Part shown: piece by piece, positions 18,048 through 26,930 of the stretch
Layout of the letters: each line of letters opens with the position of its first letter
How positions within the stretch are numbered: the stretch's first letter is position 1
Assembly (NCBI RefSeq): GCF_000309385.1
Contig: NZ_JH976537.1
Location: 523,426 to 587,425, forward strand
Direction: 5' to 3'
Source of the DNA: Nodosilinea nodulosa PCC 7104
Lineage (GTDB): Bacteria > Cyanobacteriota > Cyanobacteriia > Phormidesmidales > Phormidesmidaceae
Length of the DNA: 64,000 nucleotides
The notes under the pieces: generated by a model
Told to the model about the DNA's origin: nothing
The model's database searches: none
Seen by the model: only the letters and a program-made list of their open reading frames with translations
Position numbers and translations under genes: made by a program

Positions 18048-20632
18048 CCGACCCCTGCCGCAACGACTGCCCCGAGCCCCTGGGCTTCCCGAAGCGACTG
18101 TTCAACCGCCCCGGCCTGAGCCAGATCGACTACCGCATTGGCACCTACGCCGATATCCGCGCCGCCCTGCTGCGCCAGCTCGACGCCGACCCGCTGCTGC
18201 AAGCCTGGACCCACCGCGAGGCCGATGACCCCGGCATTGCCCTGCTAGAAGGGGCGGCGATTTTAGGGGATATTCTCACCTTTTATCAAAATCTCTACGC
18301 CAACGAGGCGTTTTTGCGCACCGCAAAGTGGCGGGAGAGCATTGCCGACCTGGTGCGGCTGACGGGCTACCTGCTGTCGCCGGGGCTGGGGGGGCGGGCG
18401 ACGTTTGCCGTCGGCCTCAAAGGCGAAAAGCCGGTGACGGTTCCCGCCGGGTTTGGCCTCAAGGCCCAGGTGGAGGGGCTGCCAAAAATTGCAGAATTTC
18501 AGACTGAAAACCAGATCACCGCCTACCCCGCCCTGTCGCAGTTTCACCTCCATCGCCCCTTTCAGCTGCCGAGCATCAACAATGGCACCTCACGGTTTTC
18601 CATTGAGACAGCGACGCTGAAAAACGCGGGTCTTGAGCTGCAAAAAGGCGATCGCCTGTTCCTGGCAGATGTGCCAACCAATCCGCAGACTAAACGACAA
18701 ATTGTTGTTGTAAAAGAGATTCAGGAGCGCTTCGATCGCACAGAAATTACCATTGAAGGAAGCTGGCAGCAGAATTATGCGGGCTATTTAGTCAACGCTT
18801 ACAAACTGGGTCGATCTTTCCGTCATTTTGGCTACAATGGCCCGCCAGAATTTGTCCAACTCCAGGGCGATAAGGCCGTTTCTACAGCGGTTAACTTTAG
18901 CCGTCAGATGGGGCCAGTGCCCGGCATATTCATCCTTTTGCTGGGGGGATATAGCCCGCTCAGCAGCTTTAAAGCGATGCCCCTCGATACTCAGGTGGAC
19001 GATCTGACCGTGGGAACAACGCTGCTAGTGCAGCTAATTCTGAACAGTCAGCGATCGCTCGATGGCCGCTCGGTCAGCGGAGACACCTATTTCTTTGAGC
19101 GGGAAATCCAGCGGGTGACTCAGGCCTCGGTTACGCGGGGAGCCATCTCCGGCGGCACCACCGTCGTTGAGCTAGACGCCAATTTAACCACGAGCAATCT
19201 GGCTTACACCGACATTCGCAGTGTGGAAATGCTGGAGGTTTTGGGTCAGCGGTTTACGCTCCAAAGCGCTTATCAAGAGAAGCCTGAAAGCGATCTCAGA
19301 ACGCTGTTTTTCTTTGGCAATTTTGCCAGCTATAAGCAGTTAAACAATCGCCCCATAGCCTTTCAGAAATCAGCAGAAATTACGGAAGTGTTGATCCCAA
19401 CTATTCCATCGGATCAGCTTATACCCGACGATCAAATCAAGCTCCGCCCCCTTTCTTTGCCAGAGTTTAAGAATGCCTTTGAGGTTAGCGATTTTCCGCT
19501 GCTGAGCGAGCCCGCCGTCACCGTCTACGGCAACCTGGTCGAGGCCACCCAGGGCAAACGCGAAAAAGAGGCGGTGCTGGGCAACGGCGACGGTCGCCAG
19601 AGCTTTCAGACCTTCAAGCTACCGAAAGCGCCACTCACCTACCTGCCCGACACCAGCGCCACGCCCCCCGAGGTGCCGGAGCTGGAGGTTTTTGTGGGCG
19701 ATCGCCGCTGGACCCAGGTGCAATCTTTCTTTGGCCAAAGCCCCAAAGCCGAAATCTACATCGTGCGCGAAGACGCCAAAGGCGAGAGCTGGGTGCAGTT
19801 TGGCGACGGCAAAACCGGGGCGCGGCTGCCCTCGGGGGTGAAGAACATAAAGGCGCTGTACCGCACTGGCACCGGGGCCTACGGTGCCCTCAAGCCCGAC
19901 ACCAAAGTGCAGGCCATAGGTCGCCTGACCGGGCTCGACCAGCTCTGGCTGCCAGGAGTCGCCAGCGGCGGCACCGAACCCGAGAGCGGCGACAACGCCA
20001 GGGTGGCGGCCCCCGGCAAACTGCAAAGCCTGGGCCGACTGGTGAGTTTGCAAGATTTTGAAAGTGAGGCGATCGCGATCGCGGGCGTCTCCAAAGCCGC
20101 TGCCGCCTGGCAGCTGGTCGATAACCTGCCCTCGGTGGTGCTCACCGTGCTGATGGAGAGCGGGCGCGAGACCGAATTTGAGGCAGTACGCGGCAGTCTC
20201 GCCACCGCCAACCGCTGTCGCGGCCCCCAGCGCTTTCCGGTGCTGGTGAAGCAGGGCCAAGTGCGCTACCTCTACCTGCGGCTGGTGGTCAGCCCGCACC
20301 CGGCTTTTCGGCAAGACTTACTGACCCAGGCGATTCAGATGGCGCTGGGGACCAGCGACAGCCATGGCTTATTTGGTCTGGGCGATCGCCAGTTCGGCCA
20401 GCGCGAATACGCCACCCGCATTGAGGCCACCGTTCAGCAGGTGGAGGGCGTGGTGTGGACCCAGGTGGAGGCGTTGGGCTGGTTCTCAGCTACGGAAAAA
20501 CCCGCCGAGCTGCCCTACCCCAGTTCAGAAAAAAATCTCGCCGTCGTGCCCTGCGGGGCCGACCAGGTGCTGGGGCAGCAGGGTCAGCACCTGCAAATTC
20601 AGTTTGTCGCCGCCCCCCAGGAGGACTGTTGA
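18044..20632 (+). CDS. Large baseplate protein (Pvc12-like)
   Basis: The 862-residue protein starts in an ATGA overlap. The N-terminus carries FNRPGLSQIDYRIGTYADI and DDPGIALLEGAAILGDILTFYQ, typical of the second eCIS wedge protein. A gpJ-like segment lies in the last third (WVQFGDGKTGARLPSGVKNI, then VSLQDFESEAIAIAGVSKA). The DNA from about 18590 to 19500 is distinctly more AT-rich than the rest, so the middle third of the protein has probably been exchanged by recombination. The two ends match the surrounding composition. The family forms the wedge with the Pvc11-like protein. Confidence 0.88.
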   Translation: MTDPCRNDCPEPLGFPKRLFNRPGLSQIDYRIGTYADIRAALLRQLDADPLLQAWTHREADDPGIALLEGAAILGDILTFYQNLYANEAFLRTAKWRESIADLVRLTGYLLSPGLGGRATFAVGLKGEKPVTVPAGFGLKAQVEGLPKIAEFQTENQITAYPALSQFHLHRPFQLPSINNGTSRFSIETATLKNAGLELQKGDRLFLADVPTNPQTKRQIVVVKEIQERFDRTEITIEGSWQQNYAGYLVNAYKLGRSFRHFGYNGPPEFVQLQGDKAVSTAVNFSRQMGPVPGIFILLLGGYSPLSSFKAMPLDTQVDDLTVGTTLLVQLILNSQRSLDGRSVSGDTYFFEREIQRVTQASVTRGAISGGTTVVELDANLTTSNLAYTDIRSVEMLEVLGQRFTLQSAYQEKPESDLRTLFFFGNFASYKQLNNRPIAFQKSAEITEVLIPTIPSDQLIPDDQIKLRPLSLPEFKNAFEVSDFPLLSEPAVTVYGNLVEATQGKREKEAVLGNGDGRQSFQTFKLPKAPLTYLPDTSATPPEVPELEVFVGDRRWTQVQSFFGQSPKAEIYIVREDAKGESWVQFGDGKTGARLPSGVKNIKALYRTGTGAYGALKPDTKVQAIGRLTGLDQLWLPGVASGGTEPESGDNARVAAPGKLQSLGRLVSLQDFESEAIAIAGVSKAAAAWQLVDNLPSVVLTVLMESGRETEFEAVRGSLATANRCRGPQRFPVLVKQGQVRYLYLRLVVSPHPAFRQDLLTQAIQMALGTSDSHGLFGLGDRQFGQREYATRIEATVQQVEGVVWTQVEALGWFSATEKPAELPYPSSEKNLAVVPCGADQVLGQQGQHLQIQFVAAPQEDC

Positions 20633-20633
20633 C

Positions 20634-23054
20634 ATGGCCCGTCCCAACGCCAAACGAGTTCCTCTGTACGATCGCCTGCCGCAGATCTACCACGTCCGCG
20701 ACGCCGAACAGTCGCCGCCGGGGCAGCTCCAGCACTACCTGGCCACGGTCGAGGTGGTCTTTGGCGACATCCACGCCAATATCGAAGCCCTCTACCACGA
20801 CTTCTTTATCGACACCTGCGACGAGTGGGTGATTCCCTACATCGGCGATTTGCTGGGGGTCAGCCCGCTCAAGGGCGAGGCCCGCACCCTGCGCGCCGAT
20901 GTGGCCGACACTGTGGCCCTCAGGCGGCGCAAAGGCACCCTGGGGGCGATCGAGCGGCTCACCTACAACCTCACCGGCTGGGGCGTTCACGGCGTCGAGC
21001 TGCGGGAAAACCTGCTCTGGAACCAGCACCTCAACCACCAGCGCCCCGATGCGGGCGGCGCACCACCCTACGGCCTGCCCTCGCCTCCCAGCCCTACCCC
21101 CAATCGCTTTACCCCCAACCGTTTTACGCCGATCTGGGGCGGCACCGTCACCCTGCGCGACCCGGCCATGCTCAGCCTGGTCAACACCCCCTTTGACCCC
21201 TTCGGTCACACGGCGGATGTCAAACCCCCGGCCCTGGATGCCATCCGCTACAACCTGCCCAACCTGGCGATCTTTCTCTGGCGGCTGAAAGATTACCGAG
21301 TGGCGGTGTCTCCCCCAGTCATCCGGGACGTGATCGACAACAGCGCCGCCGGAACCGGAGCCAGCTTCATCGTGCGGGCGGATGTGCATCCCCTGGGCAT
21401 CCCTGTGCGGCTGTTCAACACCGCTCGCTATGACCCCGATCTGGTGCCCCCCATCGTCTCCCGGCTGGATGAAACCCCCGGCCCCATGCCCCCGGCCCGC
21501 CTCACCGAAGCCTCCCAGGCGGGCAGCCCCGAGCAGTACGTGCTGGTGGAACCCTACGACCCGGCCAGCTTGGCGAATCCAGACCTAGACACCCTGGAGC
21601 GGCTGGACATTGGCGACGTGGGCCTACAGCTCCACCTGCCCGAACCCGAATTTGCTAACCGCCCCTGGCCCCGCACGGATCCACCCTCGCCCTGGACCCT
21701 GCGCGGTGAAAACCTCTGCGCCTGGGAAACCGGCCTGGCCCGCCCCTTCGAGAACAACGAAATCGCTGTTGATCCGGTGATTGGCCGCCTGATCATCGGC
21801 GTAGAAACCGCCGCCGAGGCCGAGGCCCTGCGCACGGGTCTGCTGCTTACCTACACCTACGGCGCGGTGGGGCCGGTGGGGGCGCATCCCGTCTCCCGAG
21901 AGAACCTGCCCAAAACCTGGCAGGGGGAAACGGTCGAGGTGCGCCCGGTGAATTTTCACGTGGACCCCACCGGGTTGCAGACGGCCCTGAACGATATTCA
22001 GGACTCCGAGGTGCCGATCGCGATCGAAATTCGCGACAGCATGGTGCACGAGCTGGATCTAGGGGCGATCGCATCTCCCCTGATCGAATCCGGTGGTCCC
22101 AACCTCAGGTTGGGTCGCAGTCTGATCCTCCGCGCCGCCAGCGGTCAGCGCCCGATTATTCGCCTGGCTCAACCCCTGCGCTTCCGCCCCACCGAGGTGT
22201 TTGACGCCGATCCCGATACTCAAAACCAGCTCAATGGATTGATGGATCGCCTCACCGTGCGGCTGGAGGGGCTGTACCTGACGCGAGGCGCAGGCTTCCC
22301 CGCTGGCGAGCCGCTAATCGCCCGCGCTGCCCTCAACAGCCTGGAGCTAGTGAGCTGCACCCTGGAGCCAGGCGGCTTCCAGCAGCTCGACGGCGATCGC
22401 GCCCCCATCCAGCCCGCCCTGTGGCTAGAGAACGATTACGGCTTTGCCGACGCCAACGAACTGACCGCCTTTGATCAGACCCCCGAAATTCACCTCAGCC
22501 GCACCGTCAGCGGCCCCCTGGCCATCGACACGGGCTACACGCTGTTTCTCACCGAATCCCTGCTTGACGCGGGTAAAGGAGTGGGGGACGACCCCGCCGA
22601 TAGCTTTGCGGTGGCCGGGTTTGGGCCAATGCCGGAGGAAGGCTGGGGGCCGCCCACGGTGGTCAACGGCCTGACCGTGCTGGGCCGCATGCGGGTGCGC
22701 GAAATTCGCGGCAAAGGCGGCATTTGGGTGCATGCCCTGGAGGTGCTCAACAACCAGAAAGGCTGCCTCAAGTACAGCTATTTCTCGGGTCAGGGAGACC
22801 GCCTGCCCCAGCACCACGCCTGCGTTTTCGGCAGCGACGCGCGGCTACGGTTTACCAGCGAAGTTTTTGGCCAGCCCGGCTACGGTCAGCTGGCCCGCAC
22901 CAGCGACTTTCGGATTCGCGATCGCGGCCCCGGCGACGACGCCATGGGTGCCTTTGGCTTTTTACTCGACGCCCACAAGTGGCGGAACCTGCAAATTCGC
23001 TACCGCGAGTTTATGCCCGTGGGTGTGAGACCGCTATTGATTCCGGTGACCTGA
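20634..23054 (+). CDS. Tail protein I-like protein with long C-terminal extension
   Basis: The ATG at 20634 has GGAGGA close upstream and gives 806 residues. The first 130 residues match the phage tail protein I family: YDRLPQIYHVRD, ALYHDFFIDTCDEWVIPYIG, then VADTVALRRRKGTLGAIERL. The middle contains a Pro/Asn loop (PTPNRFTPNRFTP, a small duplication). The C-terminal half (about 440-806) has repeated strands such as LRLGRSLILRAASGQRPII and VRLEGLYLTRGAGF, suggesting beta-helix-like architecture. Tail protein I connects baseplate to fibres in phages; here the extension may be the baseplate periphery or anchor. Confidence 0.78.
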   Translation: MARPNAKRVPLYDRLPQIYHVRDAEQSPPGQLQHYLATVEVVFGDIHANIEALYHDFFIDTCDEWVIPYIGDLLGVSPLKGEARTLRADVADTVALRRRKGTLGAIERLTYNLTGWGVHGVELRENLLWNQHLNHQRPDAGGAPPYGLPSPPSPTPNRFTPNRFTPIWGGTVTLRDPAMLSLVNTPFDPFGHTADVKPPALDAIRYNLPNLAIFLWRLKDYRVAVSPPVIRDVIDNSAAGTGASFIVRADVHPLGIPVRLFNTARYDPDLVPPIVSRLDETPGPMPPARLTEASQAGSPEQYVLVEPYDPASLANPDLDTLERLDIGDVGLQLHLPEPEFANRPWPRTDPPSPWTLRGENLCAWETGLARPFENNEIAVDPVIGRLIIGVETAAEAEALRTGLLLTYTYGAVGPVGAHPVSRENLPKTWQGETVEVRPVNFHVDPTGLQTALNDIQDSEVPIAIEIRDSMVHELDLGAIASPLIESGGPNLRLGRSLILRAASGQRPIIRLAQPLRFRPTEVFDADPDTQNQLNGLMDRLTVRLEGLYLTRGAGFPAGEPLIARAALNSLELVSCTLEPGGFQQLDGDRAPIQPALWLENDYGFADANELTAFDQTPEIHLSRTVSGPLAIDTGYTLFLTESLLDAGKGVGDDPADSFAVAGFGPMPEEGWGPPTVVNGLTVLGRMRVREIRGKGGIWVHALEVLNNQKGCLKYSYFSGQGDRLPQHHACVFGSDARLRFTSEVFGQPGYGQLARTSDFRIRDRGPGDDAMGAFGFLLDAHKWRNLQIRYREFMPVGVRPLLIPVT

Positions 23055-23063
23055 GGTAACCCT

Positions 23064-26000
23064 ATGAAAGGCGACTTTTCAAACCTATATTTTGACCCCA
23101 GCGATAATTTCAACGGCGTTTTAGACCAGCAGGGCCGGGTCCGCCTCGATCGCGACGGACTGGCTCAAACCCAGATCACCACCCACTGGCAGGACACCGC
23201 CGGGGCAGACACAATTGGCCCTAGGGTAATGGCGATCCCCTCCAGCGATGTCAATGCCTTTAAGGTCACCGAGGCCAGCCTCAGCGACGGGCAGTTACTG
23301 CTCACCCTGCTGCCGGGCCACGGCTGGGCCGATGGTTTGCTGGTGCATCTCAACGGCGATGAGTCGGTGACGCGGGTGGCCACCTACCTGGAGTCGCCGA
23401 TTCAATCTCCAGGGGCCACGGTTGACAGCATTGCCGAAAACGTGCGCGATGCGGTGGTGCTGGAAGTGTGGCGCGAGGCGATCAACGGCTTTCAAATCCC
23501 CAGTACCCTGATCGAACCCGCCTTAGGAGGCCCCGACACCACAGAGCGCCTGCATACCGCTATGGCCCTGCGGCTGTTTCGGCTCAACCGGGGCCAAAAC
23601 TGCCAAAACATTGGCCAGTTGCTCCAGGACAATTTCGACAGCCTGGGCAAGCTCACCGTCTCGCTTCAGCCCACCGAGGTGATTGCGGGCGACTGCCCGG
23701 TGGTGGCCGGGGGCGGCTATACCGGCTTCGAGCACCTGCTCTACCGGGTCGAAATTGCCCAGGTTGACAGCGGCATTCCCAGCTTTAAGTGGTCGCAGTT
23801 TAACGGCGGCCTGGTAGGCCGGGGCCTGTTCAATGCCGCCGATCAAACGGTGCTGATTACCGCCAACCTCCAGGCGATCGCCACCAGCGGGCTCGACCAG
23901 TTCTACCTGGAGGCGGTGGAGTACGACCCGCTCTCGCCCGCTACGCCGGGTCTGGGCCACTGGCGGGTCACCTACGGCACCCAGGCCACCCTCAACGGCG
24001 ACAGCTTGGAACTGGCCGCAGCGCCCCGGTTTGGCACCATCCCCGGCGGCAGCAGCCCGGTTTTCTTTCGGCTGTGGAACGGTATCGGCGCGATCGCCGA
24101 CTTTTTGCCCCCGGCCCCCGGCGGCGATCCTACCGAACTGCTGGACGGCATTCGCCTGGAGTTTGAGGCCCCCGCCGCCGCCAACTACCGCCCCGGCGAC
24201 TACTGGACGTTTCCGGTGCGGGCAGGGGAAATCGGCAATCCCGAAACCCTGATCGACGCCCAGCCTCCGATGGGCATTCGCTACCACCGGGTGCCCCTGG
24301 CGGTGCTGACCTGGAACGCGGAGCAGACCCTCAGCTTTGACAGCGACGACATCGAAGACTGCCGCGAGGTCTTTAACCCCCTGACCAACCAGCGGGTGTG
24401 CTGCACCGTTACCGTGGGCGACGGTCGCGCTACCCACGGCGACGTTGACACCATCGAGGCCGCTCTGCGCCACCTGCCCGCGCGCGGCGGTGAGATCTGC
24501 CTGCTGCCTGGCCTGCACGAAACCAACGCCCGCATCGAAAACCGCCGCAATATCAAGATCAAGGGCTGCGACAAGCAGACCCGGGTGGTGCCCCGCGATC
24601 GCGAAGCGCCGATCTTTCAGGTGGTCGATAGCGAATGCATTGCGCTGCTGCACATGGATCTGGTGACGCTGGGCGGAACCGCGATCGCCCTGCGCGGCAG
24701 CGAAGACGGCACCCTCAAAGACATTGAGATTGGCCACAACCGCTTTATCGCCTGCCAGCAGGCCATCCACGTCCAGCGGGGCAGCGGCATCCACATTCAC
24801 CACAACCTGATTCGCATGCTCGATAAGGCCAGCGCCGGGGTGGCTATTTACCTGCACGCCGACGACAGCCGCATCGAGCGCAACGACCTGGGCGTGATTC
24901 CCACCCTGCGCCTGCCCCCCATCGACCCGCCCGACGGCGAGGAGGTGCCCGACCCCACCGACCCCTGCGCCCAGTTGGAGGTGATTTATACCAATATTCC
25001 CTTCTTTACGGCCTATATTGCCCAGATTTGGGCGGTGAGCCTGCTGTTTTTGCCCACCAACCCCTACCGCGCCCTGGGCGGCATTCAGGTGGCGGGCGGC
25101 TCGGAGCGGGTGGCCATTCTGGACAACAAAATCAACGGCGGGGCGGGCAACGGCATTGCCCTGGGCACCTCCCTGGCCGACTTTCTGGCGGGGCTTGAAC
25201 CCGACCCCGATGACACCGTGCCCACCATCGACCATCGGGAACGGCAAATTTGGGGCGGCGTCAGCCTGGACGGGGCGGCCCTGGCCAACATCAGCCTTCA
25301 GTTTGAGCCCAGTGATGGAACGCGGCTGACGGCAGTGAGCGGCAGCGCCGGAGATTTTTTGATCACCGCCAGCCCCGGCACCTACGAGGTGTCTGTGCTC
25401 TCGCCGGGGTACGCGATCGCCGCCATCACCCCCCAGAGCCGCCAGGAGTTTGGCACCTTTTACCAGATTGAGCTAGAGCGATCGCAGCTCGACCTGGGCG
25501 ATCTGGTTGCCTTCATCTACGACCTTTCCATTCGCCAAAACACGATCTCGAATATGGGCCTTTCGGGGATTGGGCTGCCCACGGTGGAGTTGCCCGATTT
25601 GGCCAGCAACAACCGGGGACGCGATCGCCTGCTCGGCTTCTACGCCCAAATTTTGCGCGTCTTCGGCAACCCCATCCTGGGCCTGGATATTACCGAAAAT
25701 CATATCTCCCAGTGCTTCCAGAACCCGCTCACCCAGGCGCTGCGGGATTTAATCGGCCAGCGCGGGCTGGGGGGCATTTCCCTGGGCCTCTGCGCCGATG
25801 TCGCCATTCACCGCAACCGGATTGAGAAAAATGGCGTGGTCTACACCAAGCCCACCTGCGGCGTCTGGATTAGCTACGGCGAAGAGGTTGCGATTACCGA
25901 CAACGCGATCGCCGACAACGCTCCCCTGGCCGACAACGCCGACCTGCAACCGGGCCAGCGGGCGGGCATCGCCCTGATTGCCTCTTCGCTCTCAATCTTG

Positions 26001-26771
26001 AATTTTCTGCTGGGGGAAAAACGCGATCGCGCCGCCCTGGTCACCCACCGCCCCGCCGCCCGCATTCAGGACAACAGCGTCGATCAGCCCGCCGGACGCG
26101 CTCTCACCCTGCTGGCCTTTGGCCCCGCCACCCTGCTCAATAACCAGTTCAACAGCGAGCTGGCGGGCCTCACCCCCCTGGAGCGGGCCGTGGGCACCCT
26201 GCTGGTGCTGAACCTGGGCGGGCTAAACCAGGCCGGTAGCTTCATCGGCAGCGGTGCAGCGACCAACGCCGCTGGTTTGAGTTCCTTGAGCAACCGCCAG
26301 CCCAGCTTCCAGCGCGACTCAATCTTTCGTCTGCCCAACGGCCACACCCTGTTCAACAGCAACCAGACCCGCCAGGGCCTCGACCACCAAAGCCTGATTG
26401 CCCAAATGCTCTGGACTGCCGACGATCTGGGCTTTGACGGCAACCAGGCCGAGGCCCTGCCCCCCGGCCTCCCCCTCAGCGACACCATCAGCGCCCTGAT
26501 CAATACTGCCCTGCTGGGGGCCACCCTGCGGGCCAGCGACAACCGCCTCAAAGAGCCCCTGCGCTCCTCCAAAACCTCGCTTCAATTTTCTCTGCTGACG
26601 TTAACTACACTAATGAATACCACCACCATGAACCAGGGCAGCCACTGCATCGTAGCCAGCAACCTGACACCGGGCCGAGATGCGATCGCCAAAGGCAACC
26701 AGGTGCTCGACGAGAGTTTCTGCCCCCGCTTTAACGAAACCCAGGACTTCGACGACGCCAACAACGGGTGA
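23064..26771 (+). CDS. DUF6519 / beta-helix protein, probable fibre or baseplate extension
   Basis: The 1235-residue protein starts MKGDFSNLYFDPSDNFNGVL, the DUF6519 signature. About residues 460-900 read as a right-handed parallel beta-helix (DTIEAALRHLPARGG, ICLLPGLHETNARIE, IKIKGCDKQTRVV, then many NxIxxN turns). A carboxypeptidase-regulatory-like insert lies near 730-800 (GTYEVSVLSPGYAIAAI). Further beta-helix turns follow to the C-terminus. No signal peptide is visible. DUF6519 proteins occur in phage-tail-like loci, and beta-helices are common in fibres, so receptor binding or attachment is likely. An alternative is the large baseplate extension that anchors cyanobacterial CIS to thylakoids. 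Sequence alone does not separate these. Confidence 0.75.
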   Translation: MKGDFSNLYFDPSDNFNGVLDQQGRVRLDRDGLAQTQITTHWQDTAGADTIGPRVMAIPSSDVNAFKVTEASLSDGQLLLTLLPGHGWADGLLVHLNGDESVTRVATYLESPIQSPGATVDSIAENVRDAVVLEVWREAINGFQIPSTLIEPALGGPDTTERLHTAMALRLFRLNRGQNCQNIGQLLQDNFDSLGKLTVSLQPTEVIAGDCPVVAGGGYTGFEHLLYRVEIAQVDSGIPSFKWSQFNGGLVGRGLFNAADQTVLITANLQAIATSGLDQFYLEAVEYDPLSPATPGLGHWRVTYGTQATLNGDSLELAAAPRFGTIPGGSSPVFFRLWNGIGAIADFLPPAPGGDPTELLDGIRLEFEAPAAANYRPGDYWTFPVRAGEIGNPETLIDAQPPMGIRYHRVPLAVLTWNAEQTLSFDSDDIEDCREVFNPLTNQRVCCTVTVGDGRATHGDVDTIEAALRHLPARGGEICLLPGLHETNARIENRRNIKIKGCDKQTRVVPRDREAPIFQVVDSECIALLHMDLVTLGGTAIALRGSEDGTLKDIEIGHNRFIACQQAIHVQRGSGIHIHHNLIRMLDKASAGVAIYLHADDSRIERNDLGVIPTLRLPPIDPPDGEEVPDPTDPCAQLEVIYTNIPFFTAYIAQIWAVSLLFLPTNPYRALGGIQVAGGSERVAILDNKINGGAGNGIALGTSLADFLAGLEPDPDDTVPTIDHRERQIWGGVSLDGAALANISLQFEPSDGTRLTAVSGSAGDFLITASPGTYEVSVLSPGYAIAAITPQSRQEFGTFYQIELERSQLDLGDLVAFIYDLSIRQNTISNMGLSGIGLPTVELPDLASNNRGRDRLLGFYAQILRVFGNPILGLDITENHISQCFQNPLTQALRDLIGQRGLGGISLGLCADVAIHRNRIEKNGVVYTKPTCGVWISYGEEVAITDNAIADNAPLADNADLQPGQRAGIALIASSLSILNFLLGEKRDRAALVTHRPAARIQDNSVDQPAGRALTLLAFGPATLLNNQFNSELAGLTPLERAVGTLLVLNLGGLNQAGSFIGSGAATNAAGLSSLSNRQPSFQRDSIFRLPNGHTLFNSNQTRQGLDHQSLIAQMLWTADDLGFDGNQAEALPPGLPLSDTISALINTALLGATLRASDNRLKEPLRSSKTSLQFSLLTLTTLMNTTTMNQGSHCIVASNLTPGRDAIAKGNQVLDESFCPRFNETQDFDDANNG

Positions 26772-26799
26772 TGGTTGACCCTACGATTTCTCCTTCAGC

Positions 26800-26930
26800 G
26801 GTGCATTGCTTCGCGTAGGCAAAGCCGGGCCTTTAGCCCTATGCACCCTACGGACCCCTCATCCCCTCATCCCCTCACTCCCCCACGCATCCCCCCATCC
26901 CCCCATCCACCCCCCACCCCGAGGCTCCCC
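26800..26930 (+). repeat. Hairpin element and C-rich tract before the OmpA-domain gene
   Basis: GGTGCAT (26800-26806) and ATGCACC (26841-26847) form the arms of a 48-base hairpin element. A related sequence, GGTGCATCGCTTCGC, begins near 13090. From about 26856 the DNA becomes a C-rich run of CCCCTCAT and CCCCCCAT units ending near GAGG (26921-26924), which serves as a Shine-Dalgarno for the ATG at 26931. I see no gene in this gap. Confidence 0.65.

Noticed and set aside
23523-25247. Open frame of 574 codons on the minus strand
   Set aside because: It lies entirely opposite the DUF6519/beta-helix gene, which has clear family similarity. Long antisense frames are expected in GC-rich DNA with strong codon bias.
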